Source: an uncultured Clostridia bacterium (GTDB lineage Bacteria; Bacillota; Clostridia; Christensenellales; CAG-917). Taken from it: 64,000 nucleotides of DNA. The stretch is taken from the NCBI GenBank assembly GCA_949286725.1, contig CASECZ010000002.1:124001-188000 (forward strand). The letters run 5' to 3'. Numbering within the stretch: the first letter of the stretch is position 1; the number at the start of each line of letters is the position of its first letter. Position numbers and translations under genes: made by a program. The notes under the pieces were generated by a model that had not been told where the DNA came from, ran no database searches, and saw only the letters and a list, made by a program, of their open reading frames with translations. Below are positions 1 through 9,308 of the stretch, in pieces.

Positions 1-1800
1 TTTGGGGTACCCGTACGTTGCGTCGAACTCGTAGTACGTTGCGTTCGGGTCGAATTCCGCGTTGCCGACGGAGGCGAAGGAGTCGACGTCGACGCCGAGA
101 GCCTCGCCGAGCAGGAGAGAGGAGAAGGACGCCGAGATATCGGGTATCGCAACGCCCGCAAGTCTTTGCAGGACGGGCGATGACTCGCCCTCGACGGAAA
201 CCTTGTCGTATCTTGTCGCGCCGACCATATCGGCATTGTTGGGGTTGTAGAGCGTGTAGTAACCGCCCGTCGCCGTGGAGACGAACACGTACATTCCGTC
301 GGGGTCCTCCCTGTACTCGCTCATCACGATTTCGGTCGCTTCCGAAAGGGTGAGGGTGTTGAGGCGGTCTGACATTTTGTTTATGGGTGTGTCGGCAAGC
401 GCCTGCAAGACCATCGCGCTGGACGCGTCGATGTCTATGACCTCGCCGAGTTTCAGCGACGTAATCTTGTCGGTTGCGCCCGACAGGGAGTTTATCGTTT
501 CGGCGGCAAGGGCCTGTATCGCCATATCCGAGGTGCCTTCGTGCACGAGCAGATACCCGCTGCCGTTTTCTTCGAGGCGGGACGCCGACGTGATTTCCCC
601 TTCGGGCATACCGTACGACACGACGGGTTTTGCGACCTGCGCGCCATCTTCGCCCGACGCGAAGTACAGCGAGCCGTCAAGCACGATTGCGCCGTCGTTA
701 ACGGCGACCGAGCCTGCGAGAATTGCCGCGGACAGCGACGTCGTCATCGTTTCGTCGGTGAAGATTGTCGACAGAGAAACGTAACCGTCGCGGGCGGGAC
801 CGTATGCGCCGTTTGCGTCGGGGACGAAACAGTTGAGATAGGCGGGCACGACGAACTCGGTGCCTGCGGGGTAGTCCGTCGCCGCGTCGTAAGGAACGTA
901 CGTCACGTGACGGTAGAACTCGGTTTCGACCGCGGAAGCGTCGAAGTCCGCGAAGTTGCACGAGTTGTCCACCTTGAACCCTTCGCCGTCTGCGACGTAG
1001 CAGAGTTCTTTGTAAAGGAGCGTACCGCTCGCGGTCGTGCCCGCGATGTAGGTTTCCGCCCCCTCTGCCGCCGCGCGGTCGGGATTGGCGAGGTCCTCGG
1101 CGGAAATGCGCACGTATTCGTCGGTCGCCACGAAAACGGGCGCACCGTCGGACGTCGCGAAGAGGTTGCTGTCCAGGCTCATCAGGGTGTTGACCGTGAG
1201 TGCGTTCATCACGGAGCCGAACTGCGAAAGGGGAGTGTAATAAAGCCGGTCGAACACCTCGTTTTCGCCGAATGAAATGCCGAAGTTGCTCTCGATTGCG
1301 GCAAGGGTCAGCTTGTCGTCGTCTATGGATTTAAGCACGTTGTCGAGGGCGACGTTGATTTTGTTGTCGAGGTTTTCTTTGAGGACGGGAATGTCGTACT
1401 CGTTTTCGAAGTCCATTTTGAGGAACTCGCCCACGTCGCGCAGCGTCATGTTGTTGACGACGTCGCCGAGGTTGTCGGCGACCTGCGTAATGGGATAGTC
1501 GAAGAGGACGGAGATGTCGATGCCGCTTATCTCCTCGGGAATTTTAAGTCCGTATTTGGTGCGGAGCAGATTGATTGTCAGGCTGTCCTTGTTCTGCAGA
1601 TCCGCAACGAGGTCCTTTACCACCTGGAGCAGGGTTTTGTCGTTGATGTCCGCCGAATCGTCGAAAATGTCCGTGCCGAGCGTGGTTTCCAACTGACCGA
1701 CGCTGACCAAAGACCCCGCGGCAAAAATCGCGCCTACTACGGCGACGATGAGAAGCACCATTCCGACTATCATTCCGATAATGAAATTGAGAGCTTTCAC
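1..1800 (-). CDS. Large membrane-anchored repeat protein, 3' end missing
   Basis: An open frame of 600 codons runs from a GTG at 1800 to the left edge without a stop, so the protein is longer than what is visible. The start is set by GGAGGT six bases upstream. Residues about 5-28 form one hydrophobic segment (signal anchor), followed by an acidic, probably extracytoplasmic region. From about residue 420 there are imperfect repeats of roughly 32-35 residues, of the form LQxLAxxxIxxxSxxxxxLxLgE. Two lie back to back (about 421-490) and a third near 540-572. It begins 22 bases after the CvpA-like gene and is probably co-transcribed. I recognise no family; a surface or envelope role is inferred only from the anchor and repeats. 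Confidence 0.85.
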   Translation of the reverse strand, partial: MKALNFIIGMIVGMVLLIVAVVGAIFAAGSLVSVGQLETTLGTDIFDDSADINDKTLLQVVKDLVADLQNKDSLTINLLRTKYGLKIPEEISGIDISVLFDYPITQVADNLGDVVNNMTLRDVGEFLKMDFENEYDIPVLKENLDNKINVALDNVLKSIDDDKLTLAAIESNFGISFGENEVFDRLYYTPLSQFGSVMNALTVNTLMSLDSNLFATSDGAPVFVATDEYVRISAEDLANPDRAAAEGAETYIAGTTASGTLLYKELCYVADGEGFKVDNSCNFADFDASAVETEFYRHVTYVPYDAATDYPAGTEFVVPAYLNCFVPDANGAYGPARDGYVSLSTIFTDETMTTSLSAAILAGSVAVNDGAIVLDGSLYFASGEDGAQVAKPVVSYGMPEGEITSASRLEENGSGYLLVHEGTSDMAIQALAAETINSLSGATDKITSLKLGEVIDIDASSAMVLQALADTPINKMSDRLNTLTLSEATEIVMSEYREDPDGMYVFVSTATGGYYTLYNPNNADMVGATRYDKVSVEGESSPVLQRLAGVAIPDISASFSSLLLGEALGVDVDSFASVGNAEFDPNATYYEFDATYGYPK

Positions 1801-1822
1801 GAGCGCACCTCCTTTCGGCGTA

Positions 1823-2566
1823 TCAGCCGAAAATCTTGTGGAAAATGGTATATACGGGATTGTTGTTGTACAGCAGACCGCCCAGAGCGGAGTTGCTCAA
1901 AGCGTCGTTGAGAGATTGCACCTTGTCGCCGACCGACGCGAATATGGAGAACACAATCCATATGCACACCAGCCCGACGAGCAGGCTGAACAGCGCGCCG
2001 AGCCCGCGGTCGAGCACTTTGAGCCAGGTGACGTCGGTGTCCTCGACGGGTTTGAGGAAGAGGCGCAACAGCGCGAAGATAAAGACGAACGCCACGATGT
2101 AGATGACGAACATTATGAGGAACACGCAGAGGCTTGTCACGCCGTTTGCGGCAAACTGCGCCACGCTCTGACCCTCTTCGGTGACGAACTGTTTTGCAAA
2201 GAAGCCGGCAAGCCCGCCCTTGACGCCGAGTTCGCTGGCGCCGAGTTTGGTGTTCTGCCCGTCGACGACGATGTACGGGTCGCCCGCATCGTCGAAGTAA
2301 ACGGGGTTGTTGAAAGCCACGCCCCAGTCGGCGGACGCCGAAGAGATTTTCTCGTTTATCGAAGTCCCCATCGAGGTGTTCAGCACGGCGTTGTGCGTGA
2401 GCCCCGTGAGGAGCAAGGCAAAGCAAACGATGCATACGAACACGAAGAAACCCTTTGTGGATTTCGCAAGTCCGCGGAATGCGCCCGCCAGCAAAAACAG
2501 CGCAAGAATGACTGCAATCGCGACGTCGGCATACCAGTAGGTTGCAGACAAAGCGGAAAGGAACAT
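1823..2566 (-). CDS. CvpA-like polytopic membrane protein
   Basis: 247 residues with four predicted membrane segments, at about 13-33, 38-60, 140-168 and 186-210. The pattern (two helices, an outside loop, two helices, and a FRG motif after the first helix) resembles the CvpA/colicin V production family. It is longer than the usual 160-180 residues because the loop between helices 2 and 3 is about 80 residues. CvpA proteins sit in the inner membrane and their molecular function is poorly known. GGAGAT lies upstream of the ATG. The repeat protein follows closely on the same strand. Family assignment is by topology and motif, so moderate. Confidence 0.6.
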   Translation of the reverse strand: MFLSALSATYWYADVAIAVILALFLLAGAFRGLAKSTKGFFVFVCIVCFALLLTGLTHNAVLNTSMGTSINEKISSASADWGVAFNNPVYFDDAGDPYIVVDGQNTKLGASELGVKGGLAGFFAKQFVTEEGQSVAQFAANGVTSLCVFLIMFVIYIVAFVFIFALLRLFLKPVEDTDVTWLKVLDRGLGALFSLLVGLVCIWIVFSIFASVGDKVQSLNDALSNSALGGLLYNNNPVYTIFHKIFG

Positions 2567-2730
2567 ACCGTTAATATCTCCGTATTACCGTATTCATAAT
2601 CATAATACACTATAACCCGACGCGCGCGCAAGTGCTAATCGAGGACAATTAAAACGCTTGAAACCGAAAGCGCGGCTTTTCGCCGCGCCGTGGTGACGAA
2701 GCGGAAAAAGAAAAAGACGGAAACAAAGAC

Positions 2731-2757
2731 AAAATCGGCAGATAAGCTGCCGATTTT
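2731..2757 (-). terminator. Terminator after cysS
   Basis: A 10-11 bp stem (AAAATCGGCA paired with TGCCGATTTT) lies 23 bases beyond the cysS stop and is followed on the minus strand by T-rich DNA. A second GC hairpin sits at 2670-2688. The gap 2567-2779 holds these hairpins and the start region of the CvpA-like gene. Confidence 0.7.
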
Positions 2758-2779
2758 GTCATATAAACGTGTGTTTTTG

Positions 2780-4174
2780 TCAAAGCTTCTCGACCACGGC
2801 ACCGTCCTTGGTGTCTTTCACCGAGTAGCCCATCTGCGTGATTTTCGCACGGAGCGCGTCGGCTTCCGCCCAGTCTTTGCGGGCTTTCGCTTCGGCGCGG
2901 AGCTGCACGAGCCGCGTGACTTCTTCGGGGACGTCGCTCTTCTGTTTGGCTTCGCACGAGGCGATGAATTCGTCGGGGTCGGCACGGAAAAGTCCGAGCA
3001 GGTCATAGGTCTTTTTCACCTGTCCGAGCAGGTTGTTGACGCCCTCCGCGTCACCCGCGCGCAACATCGCCGCCGCACTCTTGAAATAGCCGAAGAGGTC
3101 CGCTATGGCTTTCGCCGTGTTGAAGTCGTCGTCCATCGAGGCGTCGAACGCCGCGTCGACCGCGGGGTCGTTTCCGTCGCAGGCGATGCCTTGTCTGCGC
3201 GCTTCGGAAAGCACCCTGTAAAAGCCGCACAGATGTTTTTCCGCGTCGGGGAAGAGGTTGTCGGTGACGTTGATATCTGCGCGGTAGTTGGTCTGCAACA
3301 GCGCGAACTTTATGGTCTCGGGGGAGTAGGCGGCAAGCAGGTCCGCAAGCAGAAGGCTGTTGCCGAGCGACTTGCTCATCTTCTGTCCGTTGACCTTGAT
3401 GAGCCCGTTGTGTATCCAGTATTTGGCAAACTGTTTGCCCGTCAGAGCCTCGGTCTGCGCAATCTCGTTCTCGTGGTGGGGGAAGATGAGGTCGCGGCCG
3501 CCGCCGTGAATGTCTATCTGTTCGCCGAAGGCTTCCATGTTCATGGCGGAGCATTCGATGTGCCAGCCGGGTCTGCCGTTGCCCCAGGGCGACTTCCAGA
3601 ATGGCTCGCCCTCTTTTGCGGACTTCCACAGCGCGAAGTCGAGGGGGTTGCGTTTGTTTTCCTCGTTGTCTATGCGCACGCCTTCGCGGGCGTCGTCGAG
3701 GTTTCTGCCCGACAGTTTGCCGTATCCCGCAAAGCTGTCGACGGCGAAGTACACGTCGCCTTCGGGGGTGGGGTAGGCGTGTCCCTTTTCAATGAGTTTG
3801 GAGATGAACGCGATTATGCCGTCGATCGTGCAGGTGGCTTTCAGCCAGATGTCGGGGTCGTCGACTTGCAGAGCGCGCATTTCGCGGTCGATTTTTTCAA
3901 TCATCATTTCGGCGTAGCGGTCGGCGGGTATGCCCGTCTCGTGCGAGCGCGCGATTATCTTGTCGTCGACGTCGGTGTAGTTTCTCGCGTAAGTGACGTC
4001 GTAGCCTTTCTTTTGCAGATACTTGCGGATGATGTCGTAAATCAACGCCTGGTAGGCGTGTCCGATGTGCGCGTCGCCCGATACGGTTATGCCGCAGGCG
4101 TACATATGCACCTTGCCCTCTTCGAGGGGCACGAAATCTTCCTTTCTTCTCGTCAGCGTGTTGTAAATTTTCAT
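2780..4174 (-). CDS. cysS: Cysteinyl-tRNA synthetase
   Basis: 464 residues. It charges tRNA-Cys with cysteine in the cytoplasm. The class I signatures are present: HIGH within DAHIGHAYQA near residue 35 and KMSKS followed by LGN near residue 270. The zinc-site residues are visible: Cys in YACGIT, Cys in WHIECSAM and the HHENE segment. The sequence CGITVSGD before HIGH differs from the common CGPTVYD but keeps the key residues. The open frame continues upstream into cysE; ATG 4174 is chosen because the MKIYNTL start fits the family and it lies 2 bases past the cysE stop with GGGGAG upstream. It forms an operon with cysE, joining cysteine synthesis and cysteine charging. Confidence 0.95.
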   Translation of the reverse strand: MKIYNTLTRRKEDFVPLEEGKVHMYACGITVSGDAHIGHAYQALIYDIIRKYLQKKGYDVTYARNYTDVDDKIIARSHETGIPADRYAEMMIEKIDREMRALQVDDPDIWLKATCTIDGIIAFISKLIEKGHAYPTPEGDVYFAVDSFAGYGKLSGRNLDDAREGVRIDNEENKRNPLDFALWKSAKEGEPFWKSPWGNGRPGWHIECSAMNMEAFGEQIDIHGGGRDLIFPHHENEIAQTEALTGKQFAKYWIHNGLIKVNGQKMSKSLGNSLLLADLLAAYSPETIKFALLQTNYRADINVTDNLFPDAEKHLCGFYRVLSEARRQGIACDGNDPAVDAAFDASMDDDFNTAKAIADLFGYFKSAAAMLRAGDAEGVNNLLGQVKKTYDLLGLFRADPDEFIASCEAKQKSDVPEEVTRLVQLRAEAKARKDWAEADALRAKITQMGYSVKDTKDGAVVEKL

Positions 4175-4175
4175 A

Positions 4176-4925
4176 TCAGCGTTTCGTCTCCCCTTCGAAT
4201 TCGGATATGGCCGCCTGTTCGGCGGGATTTGCACCGCCGTCTGCGGGTGCGTATGCGCGGGCGTTGATGCCCGCCGCTTTTTCCAGTTCCGCCACGCGGC
4301 GGTTGAGCCGCTTGAACTCCTCCATAATGGGGTCGGGCAGCAGAATCTGGTCCATATCGGCAACGCGCTTGCCGTCCTGTTTGACGACTCTGCCCGGCAC
4401 GCCGACGACCGTGGAGTAGGGAGGTACGTCTTTCAGTACCACGCTGCCCGCGCCGATTTTGGAGTGTGCGCCCACGGTGAGCGGACCGAGCACCTTTGCT
4501 CCCGCGCTCACCATAACATCGTTTTCCAGGGTGGGGTGACGTTTGCCCGTGTCCTTGCCCGTGCCGCCGAGCGTCACGCCCTGATAGAGAATGCAGCCGT
4601 CGCCGATTTCCGCCGTTTCGCCGATGACGACGCCGCTGCCGTGGTCGATCATTATGCCTTTGCCGATCTTGGCGGCGGGGTGAATTTCGACGCCGGTGCG
4701 TCTGCGGGCGTCGTTGGCTATGAGTTTTGCGAGTACGACGTGCCCTTTGAGATACAGACGGTGCGCCCGTCTGTACGCCGAAAGAGCTTTGTATCCCGCA
4801 TAGGTGAGCCGCACCGACCACTCGGAAGTGGCGGCGGGGTCCTTTTCCATAACGGCTTTGAGGTCTGCGCGTTTTGCCTCGCGGATTTCCTTCCGCGAGG
4901 GAATGTGAACTTTCTTGTCTCCCAT
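4176..4925 (-). CDS. cysE: Serine O-acetyltransferase
   Basis: 249 residues. It transfers acetyl from acetyl-CoA to serine to give O-acetylserine, the first committed step of cysteine synthesis. The left-handed beta-helix hexapeptide repeats run from about residue 80 to 185 (for example IHPAAKIGKGIMIDHG and GGTGKDTGKRHPTL). The catalytic His in the DHGSG segment and the HPT segment are present. The C-terminal 50 residues form a charged, coiled-coil-like tail and then an Ala-rich tail not needed for catalysis. It lies directly upstream of cysS and 52 bases after ftsH. Confidence 0.95.
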   Translation of the reverse strand: MGDKKVHIPSRKEIREAKRADLKAVMEKDPAATSEWSVRLTYAGYKALSAYRRAHRLYLKGHVVLAKLIANDARRRTGVEIHPAAKIGKGIMIDHGSGVVIGETAEIGDGCILYQGVTLGGTGKDTGKRHPTLENDVMVSAGAKVLGPLTVGAHSKIGAGSVVLKDVPPYSTVVGVPGRVVKQDGKRVADMDQILLPDPIMEEFKRLNRRVAELEKAAGINARAYAPADGGANPAEQAAISEFEGETKR

Positions 4926-4941
4926 ATTTCAACCCTATGAC

Positions 4942-4971
4942 AAAACCGCCTCGCGCGTACTAGCGGGGCGG
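4942..4971 (-). terminator. Possible weak terminator between ftsH and cysE
   Basis: On the minus strand CCGCC plus CGC pairs with GCG plus GGCGG around a short loop and is followed by TTTT. The stem has internal mismatches, so read-through into cysE-cysS is likely. Confidence 0.4.
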
Positions 4972-4977
4972 CGTCGA

Positions 4978-7002
4978 TTATTGTTTGTCGCCGTCGTCGG
5001 CGGGCTTTGCCGCTTTGGTTCTGCGTTTTACGGCAGGAGCCTCGGCAGGCTCCGCGGGCGTGGTCGCCGCTCCGTCGTCGGAAGGCCTCTTCTCCTCTGC
5101 GGTCGTCGCGGCGTCGGGCTGTTCGGGCGCTGCCGTTGCGACGGCTTCCGCCTCCGCCTCGGGCGACTTGTCCTCGAACAGCGCGTCGATTTCGCTTTCG
5201 TATATGGTCTCCTTCTCGTAGAGCAGTTTGACCATTTTGTCCATTATGTCGCGGTGTTCTTTGAGAATGTTGAGCGCGACCTGATACTGCTTGTCGATGA
5301 TGGCTTTGATTTCCTTGTCGATGACGGCTGCCATCTCGTCACTGTATGACAACTGCGTCTGATAGTCGCGTCCGATGAACACTTCTTCGGAGGAGCCGAG
5401 ATAGAGGTTGCCTATCGCGTCGGACATACCCCATTCCGTCACCATCTTGCGTGCGATTTTGGATGCGCGCTGAATATCGTTGCTTGCGCCCGCCGAGATG
5501 TCTTTTATGACCAGCTCTTCCGCGGCTCTGCCGCCGAGCATCATGGCAATCTGGTCGAGCAGCTTGTTTTTGGTGTAATGGTTGTCGTCGTTCTCGGGCA
5601 GAGTAATCGTGTAGCCCGCCGCCATACCGCGGGGGATTATGCTGACCTCGTGCACGTTGTCGCAGTTCTTGCTGAGTTTTGCGACGATGGCGTGACCCGC
5701 TTCGTGGTAAGCGGTTATGCGCTTGTCGCGCTCCGTGACGACGCGGCTCTTCTTTGCCGGACCCGCGATGACCTTGTTGATTGCCTCGGAGATGTCCTCC
5801 ATATTGATGAGCTTGCGGTTGGCGCGCGCCGCGAGGATTGCCGCCTCGTTGAGCAGGTTTTCTATGTCCGCGCCCGTAAAACCGGAAGTAAGTCTGGCGA
5901 GATTTTTGAAATTGATGTTGGGAGCGAGCGGCTTGTTGCGGCTGTGCACCTTGAATATCTCCTCTCTGCCTTTGACGTCGGGAATGTTGACGTAAATCTG
6001 TCTGTCGAATCTGCCCGGTCGCATAAGAGCGGGGTCGAGGATGTCCGCGCGGTTGGTCGCCGCCATAACGATTATGCTGTCCTGCGACTCGAAGCCGTCC
6101 ATCTGAACGAGCAACTGGTTGAGGGTCTGTTCTCTTTCGTCGTTGCCGCCGCCGAGACCTGCGCCTCTCTGTCTGCCGACCGCGTCGATTTCGTCGATGA
6201 ACACTATGCAGGGCATGCTCTTTTTCGCCTGGTCGAAGAGGTCGCGCACGCGGGACGCGCCGACGCCGACGAACATCTCGACGAAATCGGAGCCGCTTAT
6301 GGAGAAGAAGGGCACGTTTGCCTCGCCCGCAACGGCTTTTGCAAACAGGGTTTTGCCTGTGCCGGGAGGGCCGACGAGCAGCACGCCCTTGGGAATTCTC
6401 GCGCCGATTTCCGTGAACTTCTTGGGGTCTTTGAGGAAGTCGACGATTTCCTGCAATTCCTGCTTTTCCTCTTCCGCGCCCGCCACGTCGGTGAAACGGA
6501 CCTTGCTGTCACGCACCTGCGTCGCCTTGGTTTTGCCGAAGTTGAGCGCTTTGTTGTTGGCACCGTTGGACTTGCGCATGATGATGAAGAAGATCACCGC
6601 AAGTATGACGATCATGAGCAGGGGAACGAGGAAAGACGTCAGCACGGAAGTGCTGGACGGATCGTTGTAAACGAGGTTTACGGAGGGCGGGGTCTGACCG
6701 TTGTCAATCATTTCCGTGTCCCAGCGCGTCAGGTCTTCCTGCACCTCGTTTCGGCTGCTGATGTAGCAATAATAAGAATAGCTCTTTTCGCCCTTGAGCC
6801 CGATTTTTACGCTGTAACCGCCATCGACGAAAATGGTGTCGATTTTGCCTTCCTTGTAGAGAGACTCGAAAGAGACGGTGTCGCCCGTGCCGCTGAACGG
6901 GATTTCCTTGGGACCGGAAAGGCTCAGCGCGAGGATAACCGCCAAAGCAATCAGGACGATAACGGAAACTATGATGACCGTACGTCTTGTAGATGGTTTC
7001 AT
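4978..7002 (-). CDS. ftsH: ATP-dependent zinc metalloprotease FtsH
   Basis: 674 residues. A membrane-bound hexameric AAA+ protease that degrades misassembled membrane proteins and regulatory proteins. Two membrane segments (about 8-28 and 110-132) flank a small outside domain. The Walker A GPPGTGKT lies near residue 210, Walker B and the second region of homology follow, and the zinc site HEAGH is near residue 430. The last 60 residues are Ala/Glu/Asp-rich and end with a basic patch, a common variable tail. The start at 7002 has GGGAGGT upstream; an earlier in-frame ATG at 7041 lacks this support. A perfect-consensus promoter lies about 75 bases upstream. Confidence 0.97.
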   Translation of the reverse strand: MKPSTRRTVIIVSVIVLIALAVILALSLSGPKEIPFSGTGDTVSFESLYKEGKIDTIFVDGGYSVKIGLKGEKSYSYYCYISSRNEVQEDLTRWDTEMIDNGQTPPSVNLVYNDPSSTSVLTSFLVPLLMIVILAVIFFIIMRKSNGANNKALNFGKTKATQVRDSKVRFTDVAGAEEEKQELQEIVDFLKDPKKFTEIGARIPKGVLLVGPPGTGKTLFAKAVAGEANVPFFSISGSDFVEMFVGVGASRVRDLFDQAKKSMPCIVFIDEIDAVGRQRGAGLGGGNDEREQTLNQLLVQMDGFESQDSIIVMAATNRADILDPALMRPGRFDRQIYVNIPDVKGREEIFKVHSRNKPLAPNINFKNLARLTSGFTGADIENLLNEAAILAARANRKLINMEDISEAINKVIAGPAKKSRVVTERDKRITAYHEAGHAIVAKLSKNCDNVHEVSIIPRGMAAGYTITLPENDDNHYTKNKLLDQIAMMLGGRAAEELVIKDISAGASNDIQRASKIARKMVTEWGMSDAIGNLYLGSSEEVFIGRDYQTQLSYSDEMAAVIDKEIKAIIDKQYQVALNILKEHRDIMDKMVKLLYEKETIYESEIDALFEDKSPEAEAEAVATAAPEQPDAATTAEEKRPSDDGAATTPAEPAEAPAVKRRTKAAKPADDGDKQ

Positions 7003-7075
7003 TTTACCTCCCGCACGCCGCCTGTGGCGGCGGCCAGTCAAAGCAAGTCACTTTAACATAAATAATATGCACTAT

Positions 7076-7104
7076 ATTATAAAAAGTAAAAGCAAAAATG
7101 TCAA
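7076..7104 (-). promoter_or_regulatory. Sigma-A promoter of ftsH
   Basis: The minus strand reads TTGACA (7099-7104), a 17-nt spacer and TATAAT (7076-7081), which is the exact vegetative consensus. It is the best promoter match in the window and points at ftsH about 70 bases away. Confidence 0.9.
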
Positions 7105-7187
7105 TGCGTTGAGCAAATATACCGCGCTTTGCGCCCTCGAATTCCGCTTTTCCGAAAATACCTTAAAACGGGGGAGTTAAACCAACA

Positions 7188-7664
7188 TTAAAAAGCCGTT
7201 TCCGCGTTGCAAAAATCGCGCACGGCGGCTTTTATCATAAACGACACTTTATATGCCAATTCCGACACATAAAGCGAGTTTGCCTGCATCAAAGCGGTCA
7301 AAGCGTCCTGCGACTTGTCACCCACGACGGCGATGATCCCCACGTCGCCGAAGCGGCTTTTTTTGCCGCCGACCGCGGCGGGACACACCCCGTCGGAGCG
7401 CACGGATATCTTGCCGAGGTTGCGCTCGTCGCCGAGGCAGGCGTCCACCGCGACGAACACGGCGTCCTTGTGCGCCTCTTTCACGAAGGATATCCAGTCG
7501 TTCATGTTTCTGCCCGTTATGGGGTGGTCGAGGGTGCCGTAGACGAAGGCGGGGAAGTCCTTGTCGTCGCGCAACAGGGTGCCGACTTCGGGACCGAGAG
7601 AATCGCCCGCGATTGCGGGCGTTCCGAAACACACGATTACGAGTTGACGGGCTGTGTTCTGCAT
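7188..7664 (-). CDS. yyaC: YyaC-family sporulation protein (DUF1256)
   Basis: 158 residues from ATG 7664. It matches the YyaC family, a protein of spore formers related in fold to the GPR spore protease, with unclear activity. Visible family motifs: VIVCFGTPAIAGDSLGPEVG, VYGTLDHPITGRN, AVDACLG, and a GDVGI segment near the C terminus. An in-frame ATG at 7733 would add 23 residues, but it lies upstream of a forespore-type promoter and has no ribosome binding site, so 7664 is preferred. It is divergent from the FAD reductase. Its presence supports a sporulating host. Confidence 0.85.
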   Translation of the reverse strand: MQNTARQLVIVCFGTPAIAGDSLGPEVGTLLRDDKDFPAFVYGTLDHPITGRNMNDWISFVKEAHKDAVFVAVDACLGDERNLGKISVRSDGVCPAAVGGKKSRFGDVGIIAVVGDKSQDALTALMQANSLYVSELAYKVSFMIKAAVRDFCNAETAF

Positions 7665-7669
7665 ATCCG

Positions 7670-7699
7670 CATTATTGCCAAAAACCGCCGTCCTTAAAC
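7670..7699 (-). promoter_or_regulatory. Candidate forespore (sigma-F-like) promoter of yyaC
   Basis: The minus strand reads GTTTA, 15 nt, then GGCAATAATG. From memory the Bacillus sigma-F pattern is GYWTA and GGNRANAHTW about 15-16 nt apart, and nine of ten -10 positions fit. It is placed directly before ATG 7664. Inference only. Confidence 0.45.
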
Positions 7700-7725
7700 G
7701 GAACGCCGTCTCGAAAAAAAAGCAG

Positions 7726-7754
7726 TTGCACATCTGCCGTCAATGGGATAAAAT
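7726..7754 (+). promoter_or_regulatory. Sigma-A promoter of the FAD reductase
   Basis: TTGCAC, 17-nt spacer, TAAAAT. It points to the gene at 7855, leaving a leader of about 90 bases. It overlaps the region upstream of yyaC on the other strand. Confidence 0.6.
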
Positions 7755-7854
7755 ATGTATATAAGTCTGTATTCGGGCGCGTTGCTCGTGCGCAGGTGCG
7801 CGGATGTGGTTTTTGCCAAGGAACAACGTCTGAAAGACAATCGGAGAAGAGGAT

Positions 7855-9213
7855 ATGAAAATTGTTATCGCCGGTGCGGGCATAGGCGGAATGGTCGCCG
7901 CGGAAAAACTCGGCAAATTAGGTTTCGAAGTCACCGTTTACGAACAGTCGCCGTCTCTCGATGAGATGAGATACGACTGGCACGACGACGTCAACCCCAA
8001 GGTCTTCCGCAGGCTGGGAATGGAGATGCCCGCCGAGAGCAACAAGAAAAAGAGCTGGACGTTCATTTCGCCCTTCGGAGCCGTGATACGCGAATTCCGT
8101 CAGGACGAGAACAACGCCGATTATTCCGTCGAACGCAGACCCCTCAACAGAATGCTGTACAACCGTGCGTGCGACGTTGCCAAGTTCGTGTTCGGCGCCA
8201 ATGTAACCGCGCCGATAGTCCGCGGCAACAGAGTGGCGGGCATAGTCGTCAACGGCGAAGAGGTCGAGGCGGACCTGGTCGTCGACAGCCTGGGCGTCGA
8301 CTCCGTGCTGCGCAAAGGGTTGCCTCATTCCATGGGCATCACCCAGTATCGCCCGGACGAGGTGTTCGTCGCCTACCGTGCCTTTTACGAGAAGAATCCC
8401 GACGCACCCGAACCCAAGTACACCAACAAAGTGTATCTCAAACATATGGGCGCGCCCGGCATTTCGTGGGCGATACAGGACCACGACCCCACCCTCGTGA
8501 ACGTGCTTGTCGGGCGCATAGGCGCGCTTGACGAAAAGACGCTCGCCGAGGCGTTGGACGACCTGCGCAAACACAATCCCACAATCGGCGACAAGGTGGT
8601 GCGCGGCGGCGAAATCTGCAAGATACCCGTGCGCTATCCCGCAACGCGCATGGTCGCAAACGGTTACGCAGCGGTCGGCGACAGCGCGTATCTCACCATA
8701 CCGATGCTGGGCAGCGGCATTGCGACGTCCATGCTGGCAGGCGCGATGCTTGCGCAGAGCATAGGCGAGAACATGTCCCACGGCGTCAAGGGAGCGGAAC
8801 TGTTCAAGGTCGGCAAACTCTGGCGTTATCAGGTCAGAATTTTCCGCGACTTCGGGGCAGAGCATTGCGCCGTCGACGTCATGAAGCGCAGCGTGCTGAC
8901 GATGAAGAACGAGGTGCTCGACTGGTTGCTCGGCTCCGACCTGCTCACCAACGAAGAGATGGGCAAACTCGCCAGCGGCAAGATAATCAAAATCGGCTTT
9001 GGCGAAGCAGTGCGCAAAATCAAGGTTGCGGGCGTCAACAAACTCGGCAGGCTGATTTCCATCAACAACATGTTGCAGAAGAGTTACTTCGCCGCCTCCG
9101 GCGCGAAGAACATTCCGCGCAACTACACTGACAGCATCACCAAGACGTGGGAAGCGCACATGATGCGGTTCTACAAGCAGACGGCAAAACAGAAGAAAGC
9201 TCTCGGTCATTGA
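7855..9213 (+). CDS. FAD-dependent oxidoreductase, geranylgeranyl reductase-like
   Basis: 452 residues. The N terminus has the dinucleotide-binding motif GAGIGGMVAAEKL (residues 6-18), then the acidic residue ending strand 2 (VYEQ). Near residue 280 lies the second FAD motif, GDSAYLTIPMLGSG. This arrangement fits the geranylgeranyl reductase/FixC-like group of flavin monooxygenase-fold enzymes, which reduce isoprenoid double bonds or accept electrons. The substrate cannot be told from sequence. GAAGAGG lies before the ATG. It stands alone between its promoter and a terminator. Confidence 0.8.
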   Translation: MKIVIAGAGIGGMVAAEKLGKLGFEVTVYEQSPSLDEMRYDWHDDVNPKVFRRLGMEMPAESNKKKSWTFISPFGAVIREFRQDENNADYSVERRPLNRMLYNRACDVAKFVFGANVTAPIVRGNRVAGIVVNGEEVEADLVVDSLGVDSVLRKGLPHSMGITQYRPDEVFVAYRAFYEKNPDAPEPKYTNKVYLKHMGAPGISWAIQDHDPTLVNVLVGRIGALDEKTLAEALDDLRKHNPTIGDKVVRGGEICKIPVRYPATRMVANGYAAVGDSAYLTIPMLGSGIATSMLAGAMLAQSIGENMSHGVKGAELFKVGKLWRYQVRIFRDFGAEHCAVDVMKRSVLTMKNEVLDWLLGSDLLTNEEMGKLASGKIIKIGFGEAVRKIKVAGVNKLGRLISINNMLQKSYFAASGAKNIPRNYTDSITKTWEAHMMRFYKQTAKQKKALGH

Positions 9214-9256
9214 CATAAACACGAAAACGGGGGGTTTAAGACACCGAAACAAAAAG

Positions 9257-9282
9257 AAAAACGCGCGGTTTGCGCGTTTTTT
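9257..9282. terminator. Bidirectional terminator between the FAD reductase and lepB
   Basis: ACGCGC pairs with GCGCGT around GGTTT, with A-tracts on the left and T-tracts on the right, so it can serve both converging genes. Confidence 0.75.
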
Positions 9283-9308
9283 GTTTTTCGTCGTTGAACG
9301 CTGTCCGC

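Noticed and set aside
541..1275. 244-codon plus-strand frame
   Set aside because: In register opposite the large repeat protein; composition is Arg/Val/Gly/His-rich as in other shadows here.
4926..4977. T-box leader before cysE-cysS
   Set aside because: Only 52 bases separate ftsH and cysE and no T-box sequence is visible.
7665..7733. Longer yyaC start at 7733
   Set aside because: It lacks a ribosome site, adds residues outside the family's conserved region and lies upstream of the likely promoter.
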